Positions 57,281-64,000 of a DNA stretch of 64,000 nt are shown in pieces. Every line of letters begins with the position of its first letter. Position 1 is the stretch's first letter. The position numbers and the translations under genes are program-made. Source of the DNA: Cupriavidus nantongensis (lineage in GTDB: Bacteria > Pseudomonadota > Gammaproteobacteria > Burkholderiales > Burkholderiaceae); assembly GCF_001598055.1 (NCBI RefSeq), contig NZ_CP014844.1, positions 4,243,642 to 4,307,641 on the forward strand. The letters are read 5' to 3'. The notes beneath the pieces were generated by a model that saw nothing but the letters and a program-made list of their open reading frames with translations, was not told where the DNA came from and did no database searches.

Positions 57281-58009
57281 TTACAGATCGGCGTACCGCG
57301 GCAGAAGGTCCTGATCAACGAGCCGTACCTCAATGGCATGGGCCACGCTGACATGATCCGGATCGCTTCCGGAGAATGGACCGTCAACTACGCTTACAAC
57401 AATGGTTCCCAATTGCTTGTTGTTCTCGTCTAGGACGCTGACAAGCGCGCGAGCTTCCGGAACTTGCCGATCCGTGAGGACCGTTGGCAGATAGAGCATC
57501 CAGCCGGCTCTTGGACGGTCGGGGAAGACACCGTCGTAGTTTCTTGTGTCGATAGTGGCGACCACCGGCTGCCATATCTTTACCGCCTCACTGAAAACTC
57601 GCGCAACCGTAGTCCAATGGCCCAGTCTGCTCGCCGATGGCTTTGCCCCCAACGTAAGCCGGAGCCCCGACGTGGAGCCGTCCGTACGGTCGAAATAGTA
57701 GGAAATGGAGGCGCCCTTCTCGTTCTCCAATTGCCCGTTCCATATGACAAATGACTTTACGACTTCTTTGCTTTCCTGTTCGCGCTTCAATACGGCTAAT
57801 GCTGCCGCATTCGGACCCTCGTCTCCAAAAAGTTGATATCGATAGGAATCGTCCTTCGTATCCCCGCTTAGATACCATGCGGATTCGCCGAGCAGCGCGT
57901 CTTCCGCACCTAGTATTTGGATCAAGCGCCTAACCATGGCAAGGTGATCCGCGATATCTAGCCGTCGATCTGTGGAGGTGCGGAAGTGAAGGTATAGCTC
58001 ATGCGACAT
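57281..58009 (-). CDS. Imm52-type immunity protein (tandem paralog)
   Basis: 242 residues. It is closely similar to the 56517-57245 gene along its length (shared KSFVIWNGQLENEKGASISY-like block, SRLGHWTTVARVFSEAVKI, VFPDRP, PEARALVSVLDENNKQLGTI). It lies 64 bp after the toxin-proximal immunity gene and 35 bp before the next copy. There are no signal peptide or membrane segments, so it acts in the cytoplasm, consistent with protection from a nuclease. Confidence 0.85.
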   Translation of the reverse strand: MSHELYLHFRTSTDRRLDIADHLAMVRRLIQILGAEDALLGESAWYLSGDTKDDSYRYQLFGDEGPNAAALAVLKREQESKEVVKSFVIWNGQLENEKGASISYYFDRTDGSTSGLRLTLGAKPSASRLGHWTTVARVFSEAVKIWQPVVATIDTRNYDGVFPDRPRAGWMLYLPTVLTDRQVPEARALVSVLDENNKQLGTIVVSVVDGPFSGSDPDHVSVAHAIEVRLVDQDLLPRYADL

Positions 58010-58073
58010 AGCAATAACTCGGTTGACTTCTGCCCCGATACGCGGAGCCGCTCAGCCATGCTTGCTTCGATTA

Positions 58074-58784
58074 CTAGAGGTCAGCGTATCGGGGGAGCAG
58101 GTCTTGGTCGACAAGCCGCACCTCAATACTGTTCGCCAGCCTTACGTGTTCAGGAAGCAAGTCCGAGAACATTTGATCGACGACACTGATGATGATTGTC
58201 CCGATATGACAACGCTCTCTTATGACAGGGACCAGAGCACCTGCTTCCGGTACCTCGCGTTCTGTGACTGCGCGCGGCAGATAGAGCATGTTCCCGACGC
58301 CGGGTCGATCGCGAAACACCTTCTTCGCCATATAAGCCGGAGGATGCGCGGTAATCAGCGTGGGCGACCAGATTGAAGCGGCTTGCTCCACCACGGAGAC
58401 GACCTGCGAGGTAGTAATTGCCGGATCGACTCTTGGCCTAAGATTGACGGTCCACGGACGAAGTCCTCCCATCAAGTACTTCAACCCTGCAGCCTGGGAG
58501 CCGTCTTGCCCGTTCCAAAGGCCGATGTCGCACGCCGTCTCCTTACCGCGATTCGTCGCTCGGAGGACCGCGAGCGCCGCTGCCTTGAATTCACCTTCGC
58601 CAAAGGCCTCATACCGCAGTGCCTCTTCCTTGCTGTCGCCGCCCAGGTACCACTTGCTAAACAACGGGCCCCAGGCCTGAATCACATGAATGAATCTGCG
58701 CAGTTGGATCAACTGATCCTGCAGCGACGGGTCGATCGGTGGGCGGATGAGGGCTGTAATTTCGGGCAGCAGTGTGCGTTTCAT
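58074..58784 (-). CDS. Imm52-type immunity protein, predicted cognate of the adjacent toxin
   Basis: 236 residues. Its ATG overlaps the toxin stop (ATGA at 58784-58781), which implies coupled translation. It is divergent from the other copies in the N-terminal half (MKRTLLPEITALIRPPIDPS) but shares WNGQ, FRDRPGVGNMLYLPRAVTE, IGTIIISVVD and the invariant end SIEVRLVDQDLLPRYADL. By position it is the cognate partner, like TsiT for TseT. Confidence 0.88.
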   Translation of the reverse strand: MKRTLLPEITALIRPPIDPSLQDQLIQLRRFIHVIQAWGPLFSKWYLGGDSKEEALRYEAFGEGEFKAAALAVLRATNRGKETACDIGLWNGQDGSQAAGLKYLMGGLRPWTVNLRPRVDPAITTSQVVSVVEQAASIWSPTLITAHPPAYMAKKVFRDRPGVGNMLYLPRAVTEREVPEAGALVPVIRERCHIGTIIISVVDQMFSDLLPEHVRLANSIEVRLVDQDLLPRYADL

Positions 58785-59371
58785 GGTTCAAAGACCGATT
58801 CCAGACCTGGATATTGGACCGAGAAGAGCGAAGCAAAGTGGGAGTAACTCTTCGGCTCCATGAAGTACCAGCTCAACCGGACCGGTGGTCTTGGACGCGC
58901 AACCGCGTACTGCATACCCGCTTGTCGGATCAAGCCGTTCTCCCCGCCTGAACTGCTTGCCCACCACTCCTTCGGTATGCCGTCCTCGTCAAAGAACTGA
59001 TCGTACTTTCCCTTGGCTTCCTGCAGCAGGCACTGCGAAGATCGGAAACCATCGAAATCCAGTCCAGCAAAATTCCACTCTGTACCCGGTGGAAATCCAG
59101 TGATGCGCGCCTGATACGCCTGTGAGGACTCCGACATGTGCCAGCTTCTCGCCACCGGATTCCCGCGGTCCGGCGGGCACTCCTTGCATTTTTCCTTTTC
59201 TGTTTTCGTTTGAGCATCGGTATGGGCCAGTGGGCTATCCTTAGCCTTTTCTGCCTCCTCGTTTCGCTTTCGCATCTCCTCAATTGCTGCACCTGCAGTG
59301 AGGCCGAGACCGAGTGCAGTCAAGACGCGTACAGCGATACTCTCGATTACCGGGACTGCGAGTGTAGCCAT
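58781..59371 (-). CDS. Type VI effector with Tox-REase-5 nuclease domain (TseT-like)
   Basis: 196 residues from the ATG at 59371 (GGAGG about 10 bp upstream; a GTG at 59395 is alternative). A hydrophobic N-terminus (residues 1-31) fits the membrane-like segment expected to bind the chaperone. A charged linker follows, then the Tox-REase-5 domain from KCKECPPDRG (C62, C65). The likely PD-(D/E)xK site has D105/D107 in GLDFDGF and E118-x-K120 in LQEAKGKYDQFF, and the domain ends with PVRLSWYFMEPKS. It is predicted to cut target DNA. It is in a cluster with PAAR, DUF4123 and co-chaperone genes. Confidence 0.87.
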   Translation of the reverse strand: MATLAVPVIESIAVRVLTALGLGLTAGAAIEEMRKRNEEAEKAKDSPLAHTDAQTKTEKEKCKECPPDRGNPVARSWHMSESSQAYQARITGFPPGTEWNFAGLDFDGFRSSQCLLQEAKGKYDQFFDEDGIPKEWWASSSGGENGLIRQAGMQYAVARPRPPVRLSWYFMEPKSYSHFASLFSVQYPGLESVFEP

Positions 59372-59519
59372 TGGCGATAGCCCTCCATCTTCCACGTTTC
59401 TGCCGAGACAGAATCATCCATTGCGCATTCACTGCAGGCCTTGGTTAGCCGAGCGCGGATCTCGTGTCTGCGCGCGGCCACGACCAGCTATTGGTTCGCC
59501 GCAGCTGCAATTGCACGCA

Positions 59520-59885
59520 TTACGCCGGCGGTATGCCTTTCCCAATTTCATTTAGGACGTACGCGATCACTGCAGACAAGTCATCCAGTCTCAGTTCCGG
59601 CGACGCTCCTGGCTTCAAGAGATACATCTGTACTTGCTCGTCCGCCGCCAATTGCGGTGCATCGGCACAAAGATAGAGAAGCTTCACGATATGCGGCGTT
59701 GATTGCAGCCCAATTCGTGCGGCAAGGTCATGCCCAGCCAGCATTCGGCCGAGGACTTCGTCTTTACCTGGTTCTAGCAACAGCTCCGGCCGACGAGCCA
59801 GGAACTGCTCACAGACCGCCCTGACAAAATTCCGAGCCTCTGTCTTCCGCAGCGCTTGCCACTGCGCTTCACTGAGCGTCAGCAT
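59520..59885 (-). CDS. Small co-chaperone-like protein (co-TecT position)
   Basis: 121 residues, all predicted alpha-helical, with no signal peptide: MLTLSEAQWQALRKTEARNF, LARRPELLLEPG, KLLYLCADAPQLAADEQVQM. I recognise it by position: in P. aeruginosa a small protein (co-TecT, PA3906) regulates the DUF4123 chaperone. It overlaps the DUF4123 gene by 17 bp. The toxin gene starts 148 bp further on; that gap holds no gene. Confidence 0.7.
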   Translation of the reverse strand: MLTLSEAQWQALRKTEARNFVRAVCEQFLARRPELLLEPGKDEVLGRMLAGHDLAARIGLQSTPHIVKLLYLCADAPQLAADEQVQMYLLKPGASPELRLDDLSAVIAYVLNEIGKGIPPA

Positions 59886-60372
59886 GATGCCTCCCTATCC
59901 AGACTCTCATGCCCTTGTCGAAGAAATGCCACTCGTAGATATGACCGAAGAATTCCGCTCGTTGGTCACCTGCCATCAACTGGAAGAGAGCTGCCAGCAC
60001 ACGTGGATCCCAAAACCGCAAGAGTGCGGTTCGTCCGTCTGGCAGCTTGACGCCGAGTCGCAGCTGCAGCAATTGTGAAAGCCCCGTCAGGTCGGCTTCA
60101 GCAATGAGCCAGGTGACGGCCGGTGCCGTCGTCTCCAGCGAGGTCAAGTCACGCAGGACTGCATCGGTTACCTGCGTCGCATCAACCAGCCAAGGGCCGG
60201 CGGGTGCCAGCGCGTCATCCGCTGTACCGGAAAACAAAGCAACCACCACGCCGGGCACGTGTTCAAGCTGTCGCTCCCGATGCTGCTGATACAGCGCGCC
60301 ATCCACCAGCGCATACAGGTTGAGCGTCTGCAAGCGTGCACGCAGTTGGCTGTATCGATCGAGGACATCCAT
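59869..60372 (-). CDS. DUF4123 effector chaperone (TecT-like)
   Basis: 167 residues from the ATG at 60372, seven bases after the PAAR stop; an ATG-less longer frame reaches 60414. It opens with a coiled segment followed by the DUF4123 signature LYALVDGALYQQ and contains WLIAEADLTGLSQLLQLRL. DUF4123 proteins load effectors onto VgrG or PAAR spikes. The C-terminal EWHFFDKGMRVWIGRHHA is polar. It overlaps the co-chaperone gene, so the three are translated together. Confidence 0.88.
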   Translation of the reverse strand: MDVLDRYSQLRARLQTLNLYALVDGALYQQHRERQLEHVPGVVVALFSGTADDALAPAGPWLVDATQVTDAVLRDLTSLETTAPAVTWLIAEADLTGLSQLLQLRLGVKLPDGRTALLRFWDPRVLAALFQLMAGDQRAEFFGHIYEWHFFDKGMRVWIGRHHADAQ

Positions 60373-60379
60373 TAGCCGG

Positions 60380-60772
60380 CTACCCTCGGACGACAGTCGC
60401 CGATCCTGTCGCAACTGCCTTCATCAAGCAATCCAGGCAGAGGCCAGAACCCGTTACAGCCGCGATCGCTGCCGGCTCGAAGTCGGTGACCGATGGTGTC
60501 TCCATGTCGCTTGCCAACGTGCTGTCCTGGCTGGCTAGCAACCTGGCACCGCAGGCGGTGCGGTCCATATGCCTGGCGTAGGGAACGCCATTGGGCGCAG
60601 TGATAATTCCGTTGCCCGCCAGGATCGGAAAAGCGCCCTTGCACTTGGGACAGATGGTCATGTCCCCTGCACGTGCCATGGCGCGATTACCGATGATGCT
60701 GGTGCCATCGCCGGTAATGACTGTCCCTCCGTGCGTTGTCCGGTCGCCAACGCAAATGAGTCCGGAGATCAC
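60380..60772 (-). CDS. PAAR-repeat spike-tip protein
   Basis: 130 residues from a GTG at 60772 preceded by GGAGG at 7-nt spacing; the frame is open to 60934 but without a ribosome site. The PAAR fold is ISGLICVGDRTTHGGTVITG and GNRAMARAGDMTICPKCKGA, then AGNGIITAPNGVPYARHMDR with the metal-binding His/Cys residues. A C-terminal extension of about 45 residues (CLDCLMKAVATG) could contact the effector. It caps the VgrG spike. No VgrG or Hcp gene is in the window. This is the first gene of the effector module. Confidence 0.9.
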   Translation of the reverse strand: MISGLICVGDRTTHGGTVITGDGTSIIGNRAMARAGDMTICPKCKGAFPILAGNGIITAPNGVPYARHMDRTACGARLLASQDSTLASDMETPSVTDFEPAAIAAVTGSGLCLDCLMKAVATGSATVVRG

Positions 60773-61242
60773 CCTAACCCCTCCACCTTCGTTATGCCTG
60801 AAAGAGCCGCCTGATGCCGTTGAATGCTTGCTCAAGGTAGTTGGCGCAAAGGGGTCATGGCAACAGACCAAATCCGCAAAGATATGCGTCCGTTTCTGCA
60901 AGGGTGATGGAAAGGGCTGCATCCCGGTCACCAAAGGTGGCCGGCTGCGCGATAGACGAAGCCTTGAGTCAAATGGTTACCGGCCCATCGAAGAGGCGGT
61001 GCCAGCTGTGGACCTCCACGCGCTCGCGAAGCCTCCGTGCAAAGCGAGGAAACATCCGCGCGCCACAGCGTGCCCAGCCCGCGATTCGCAACTTGCCAGA
61101 ACTTTCTTCGCCAATCTTCCGAATACTCTGACGACCTTTGTCCGACAACGCACCTAACCTGCGCGGAGATGGTCTCGAGCAGCATGGCGAAGCCAAATCG
61201 TGTTCCTGAATCCCACAACTTTGATGACCCAAGGTGATGGCG
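60773..61242. other. Intergenic region between the divergent PAAR and ABC-exporter genes
   Basis: 470 bp. It presumably holds both promoters. I see no further gene: the frames here are short and shadow each other. A+T content is higher than in the core DNA. Confidence 0.5.
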
Positions 61243-62961
61243 ATGAGGTTTCTTTTGGATCTGTCTAAGGACTGGCTTTTCGCTTACCGAATCACAGTCA
61301 AGAAGTACCCGGCCTTGCCAATCCACTTCGGCGGAGCAACCCTGTTTGTAGCCCTGTGCGCAGCATTGTCCACGCTAGTCCCCTACCTCTTGCGTGAGGC
61401 AACCAATGCTCTGTCTGTAGACGCCAGGCAGGACCCTTCAAGCTTGCCGCTGCTACTTGCAGCCGCTTACGGACTGGCCTGGACTGCTGCCCGCGCATTC
61501 GACTGGCTGAAAGCCATGCTTTCCGCGGCCGTACTCGCAAGATGCGACGCCGCGTTCCATCACGCGATCTTTGCGCGACTCATCAGGGTTGACTACCCGC
61601 GCCTGGCTGAAGAAGACCCAGGCAAGCTGGTTTCAGTCATCGCTCGAAGCCGCGCCGCTTTCAGTGCGATCACGTTTGCGGTGTTCTGGGCGATCGGCCC
61701 GACTGTCATGCAGTTGATTATGTCCAGCGTCGTCCTTTGGCAACTGACTGGTGGCGCTTTTGCGCTGGGATTTGCCAGCTCCATGCTGCTTCTCTTTGCG
61801 GCGACATGGCTTCTCGCCGACAAAAGCAAGGGCGCTCACGAGGAAATTTTCTGCGGTGTCGACATGCTGTCGAGCCATCTTGTTGAGAAGCTCGGATTCA
61901 CGCTCGACATCAAAGTCAACAACGCATACGCCAGAGAGGATGCCGCGTTGCACCGCATACTGGACGTCTATATCGGCAAAGTGACCCGCGGAAACACCCG
62001 GCTCGCGCTGTTGCTCGCGGCACAAGCCATCATCACCGGCCTTTTGCTCACGCTGTTCACGATGACGACCGCCTACGGCGTCATCCATGCAAGTCTCCGC
62101 GCAGGCGATTTCGTTATGATTGCCAGCTACATCGTGACACTGGCAACACCTTTCACTAACCTCGCTGGGTCGCTGTCCGATTTGCGCCGCAACCATCTCG
62201 CGCTGCGCGAGAGTTTCGGGCTACTGGAGCTGCAAATCGAGCGCAGTGAATCTGCAGCCCACATCGATCGCGCCGCGAACGAAGTCTGCCGAATCGAGCG
62301 CGCAACTGTCATACAAGGCGGCAAGCAGATTCTGCAGAACGTGAACATCACTGTCAGGCAGGGCGAGCTTGTCGCGCTCACCGGACCATCCGGTGCGGGC
62401 AAATCGAGCCTGGTCCACTTGCTGCTCGGTCTCGCCCGCCCCGCCGCTGGCGCCATCTATCTGTTTGACTCCGACGTCAGCAAGCTATCCGTTAGCGATA
62501 TCGCCCAGGAAGTCGCTGTCGCACCGCAGGCGCCGATGATACTGACGGGCTCTCTCAGGGAAAATTTGATTTACGGCTGCGACAACTTGCCGTCAGACCA
62601 GGCACTGCACGAACTCGTTAGTTTGCTCGAACTGCAGGATATCGCGGCAGAAGGGAACGGCGATATTCTGGAGCGCCCGCTCGGCATTCAAGGCAGGGCC
62701 CTATCAGGCGGAGAACGCCAGCGTGTCGCACTGGGCCGTGCTCTCGCGCGCCGCCCGGCGGTCATCATTCTGGATGAGCCGACCTCATCGCTCGATCCGG
62801 AGCGCGAGGCGCGAATCTTCGCACGTGTTCGGCAGCGGGTGCCAACCCTTATCGTGGTTACGCATCGCCATGCGCTTGTCCAGGCGGCAGATCGCGTATA
62901 TCGCGTTGCGAACGGAAGTGTTCAAGAGGATTCTTCAAGGGTTGCGAACGCCGCGGGGTGA
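61243..62961 (+). CDS. ABC exporter, fused membrane and ATPase domains
   Basis: 572 residues from the ATG at 61243 (AAGG 8 bp upstream; GTG 61234 and ATG 61237 are also in frame). The N-terminal half has about six membrane segments. The C-terminal ATPase has Walker A GPSGAGKSS (about residues 380-388), signature LSGGERQR, Walker B VIILDEPTSSLDPE and the H-loop VVTHRHALV. It is a half-transporter forming homodimers. The gene 72 bp downstream codes for a HisC-like aminotransferase, so it may export or secrete a small amino-acid-derived product. The substrate is unknown. Confidence 0.9.
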   Translation: MRFLLDLSKDWLFAYRITVKKYPALPIHFGGATLFVALCAALSTLVPYLLREATNALSVDARQDPSSLPLLLAAAYGLAWTAARAFDWLKAMLSAAVLARCDAAFHHAIFARLIRVDYPRLAEEDPGKLVSVIARSRAAFSAITFAVFWAIGPTVMQLIMSSVVLWQLTGGAFALGFASSMLLLFAATWLLADKSKGAHEEIFCGVDMLSSHLVEKLGFTLDIKVNNAYAREDAALHRILDVYIGKVTRGNTRLALLLAAQAIITGLLLTLFTMTTAYGVIHASLRAGDFVMIASYIVTLATPFTNLAGSLSDLRRNHLALRESFGLLELQIERSESAAHIDRAANEVCRIERATVIQGGKQILQNVNITVRQGELVALTGPSGAGKSSLVHLLLGLARPAAGAIYLFDSDVSKLSVSDIAQEVAVAPQAPMILTGSLRENLIYGCDNLPSDQALHELVSLLELQDIAAEGNGDILERPLGIQGRALSGGERQRVALGRALARRPAVIILDEPTSSLDPEREARIFARVRQRVPTLIVVTHRHALVQAADRVYRVANGSVQEDSSRVANAAG

Positions 62962-63033
62962 CCAGGCGACAGGGATCATCGCTATTCTCCGATGCAGGGC
63001 GGATCGGATAGCTTATCGAATCAAGGGGCTAGG

Positions 63034-64000
63034 ATGAGTAAATTCTGGAGTCGGGGGTTGGATGGATTGACCCCGTACACACCGGGCGAGCAACCCCGGC
63101 AGAGCGGCTTGATCAAGCTAAATACTAACGAGAGTCCGTTCGGACCTTCTCCCGCGGTCACCGATGTGCTTCGGACTTGGCCCGCCGAGCAACTGAGGCG
63201 CTATCCCGATCCAGATTCCACCGCGTTGTGCAACGCACTGGCCCGCGAGCACGGCGTGCGCGTCGACAATGTGTTCGTCGGAAATGGCTCCGACGAAGTG
63301 CTGGCACATACGTTCTGCGCACTGCTCAGGCATGACCAGCCAATTCTAATTCCGGACGTGACCTACGCCTTCTACCGGACCTACTGCGCGCTGTATGGCA
63401 TTACCTACAAGGCGATTCCACTCGATTCGGAGTATCGGATCAATGTGAGCGCGTACGAGGTGCCCTGCGGCGGCGTGGTGCTGGCCAATCCGAATGCACC
63501 CACCGGCATCGCGCTGGCGCGCGCCGACATCGAACGCTTGCTGGCATCGCATCCGGACCAAGTGGTCGTCGTCGATGAAGCCTACGTGGATTTCGGCGGT
63601 GAAAGCGCAATCGAATTGACGGAGCGCTACCCCAATCTGTTGGTCGTCCGTACCTTCTCTAAGTCGAGGGGCCTGGCGGGGATACGAGTTGGCTACGCGC
63701 TGGGCCACGCGGCATTGATTGGCGGCTTGAATAGGATCAAGAACAGCTTCAACTCGTACCCGGTGTCGTCGTTGTCAGCCGCCGCAGCCATTGCTTCGCT
63801 AGGGGACACGGACCATTTTGCCAGTACCGTTGCCGAGATCATTCGGCTGCGCCAACTCGTGGCCGGGGAACTCGGACGTTTGGGGATGCTGGTTCTTCCG
63901 TCATCGGCCAATTTTCTGTTCGCAGCACATCCAGCCTGCCCCGCATCACGCCTGCTGGCCGGTCTGCGCCAGAACGGTGTGCTGGTCAGGCATTTCGTGA
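63034..64000 (+). CDS. HisC-like aminotransferase (partial, runs off the window)
   Basis: At least 322 codons, with no stop before the window end; start ATG at 63034 with AGG upstream. It is a PLP fold-type I class II aminotransferase: LIKLNTNESPFGPSP, FVGNGSDEVL, LANPNAPTG, VVVDEAYVDFGG and the PLP Lys in RTFSKSRGLAGIRVG (K210). This is the histidinol-phosphate aminotransferase pattern, but it sits beside an ABC exporter away from other his genes, so a paralog in a specialised pathway is equally possible. Confidence 0.9.
   Translation, partial: MSKFWSRGLDGLTPYTPGEQPRQSGLIKLNTNESPFGPSPAVTDVLRTWPAEQLRRYPDPDSTALCNALAREHGVRVDNVFVGNGSDEVLAHTFCALLRHDQPILIPDVTYAFYRTYCALYGITYKAIPLDSEYRINVSAYEVPCGGVVLANPNAPTGIALARADIERLLASHPDQVVVVDEAYVDFGGESAIELTERYPNLLVVRTFSKSRGLAGIRVGYALGHAALIGGLNRIKNSFNSYPVSSLSAAAAIASLGDTDHFASTVAEIIRLRQLVAGELGRLGMLVLPSSANFLFAAHPACPASRLLAGLRQNGVLVRHFV

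Overview
The window looks like chromosomal DNA of a Cupriavidus/Ralstonia-type betaproteobacterium (order Burkholderiales). The evidence is the very high G+C with strong GC3 bias, an Ala/Lys-rich histone H1-like protein, several orphan Bug (TctC-type) periplasmic binding proteins, and conserved blocks such as accB-accC-prmA-(DUF3426)-tpx and mpl-(YqiA)-ubiC-fabG. This assignment comes from protein recognition by eye, not from a database search.

1-21.3 kb is core housekeeping DNA. It holds the end of cinA, pyrF, a DMT exporter, corA behind a long structured leader, mtgA-aroE-TonB-like-RNase II on the minus strand, the tightly overlapped mpl/YqiA/ubiC/fabG minus-strand operon, a conserved hypothetical gene, a TlpA-like thioredoxin, aroQ, accB, accC, prmA, a zinc-ribbon/DUF3426 membrane protein, tpx, a PfkB sugar/nucleoside kinase and a glycine-zipper lipoprotein.

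21.4-33.2 kb holds the repeat-built histone H1-like gene, a 1.5-kb stretch without a convincing gene (but with a good minus-strand promoter and an 11-bp tandem repeat), a DUF2147 protein, a TonB-dependent siderophore receptor, a LysR regulator, a tautomerase, a GntP permease, an aldo/keto reductase, two small exported or lipoprotein genes, rdgC and a thioesterase.

33.4-54.6 kb is accessory catabolism. Part one has two Bug proteins with a LysR regulator, a class II aldolase and a TauD-like dioxygenase, then a chemoreceptor. Part two has a FadR-type GntR regulator, an MFS permease and an AllA-like ureidoglycolate lyase, linked by two TGGTCTGACCAG-type operators. Part three has a LysR-Bug-CoA transferase-enoyl-CoA hydratase set, then an acyl-CoA ligase and an AidB-like acyl-CoA dehydrogenase divergent from a PaaX-like repressor. 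Between parts two and three an IS5-type element (44034-45367, TTAA duplication) has split a small HicA-like gene that overlaps a helix-turn-helix partner. Removing the element and one TTAA restores a complete 102-residue reading frame.

54.7-64 kb has visibly lower G+C and more mixed codon use. It contains an MFS permease and an orphan type VI secretion effector module reading leftward: PAAR spike, DUF4123 chaperone, co-chaperone-like protein, Tox-REase-5 nuclease, then four tandem Imm52-type immunity genes, the last a 5'-truncated remnant. The order matches the Pseudomonas aeruginosa PAAR4-TecT-co-TecT-TseT-TsiT delivery module, with an expanded immunity array. The window closes with an ABC exporter and a partial HisC-like aminotransferase. 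No tRNA, rRNA or CRISPR array was recognised.
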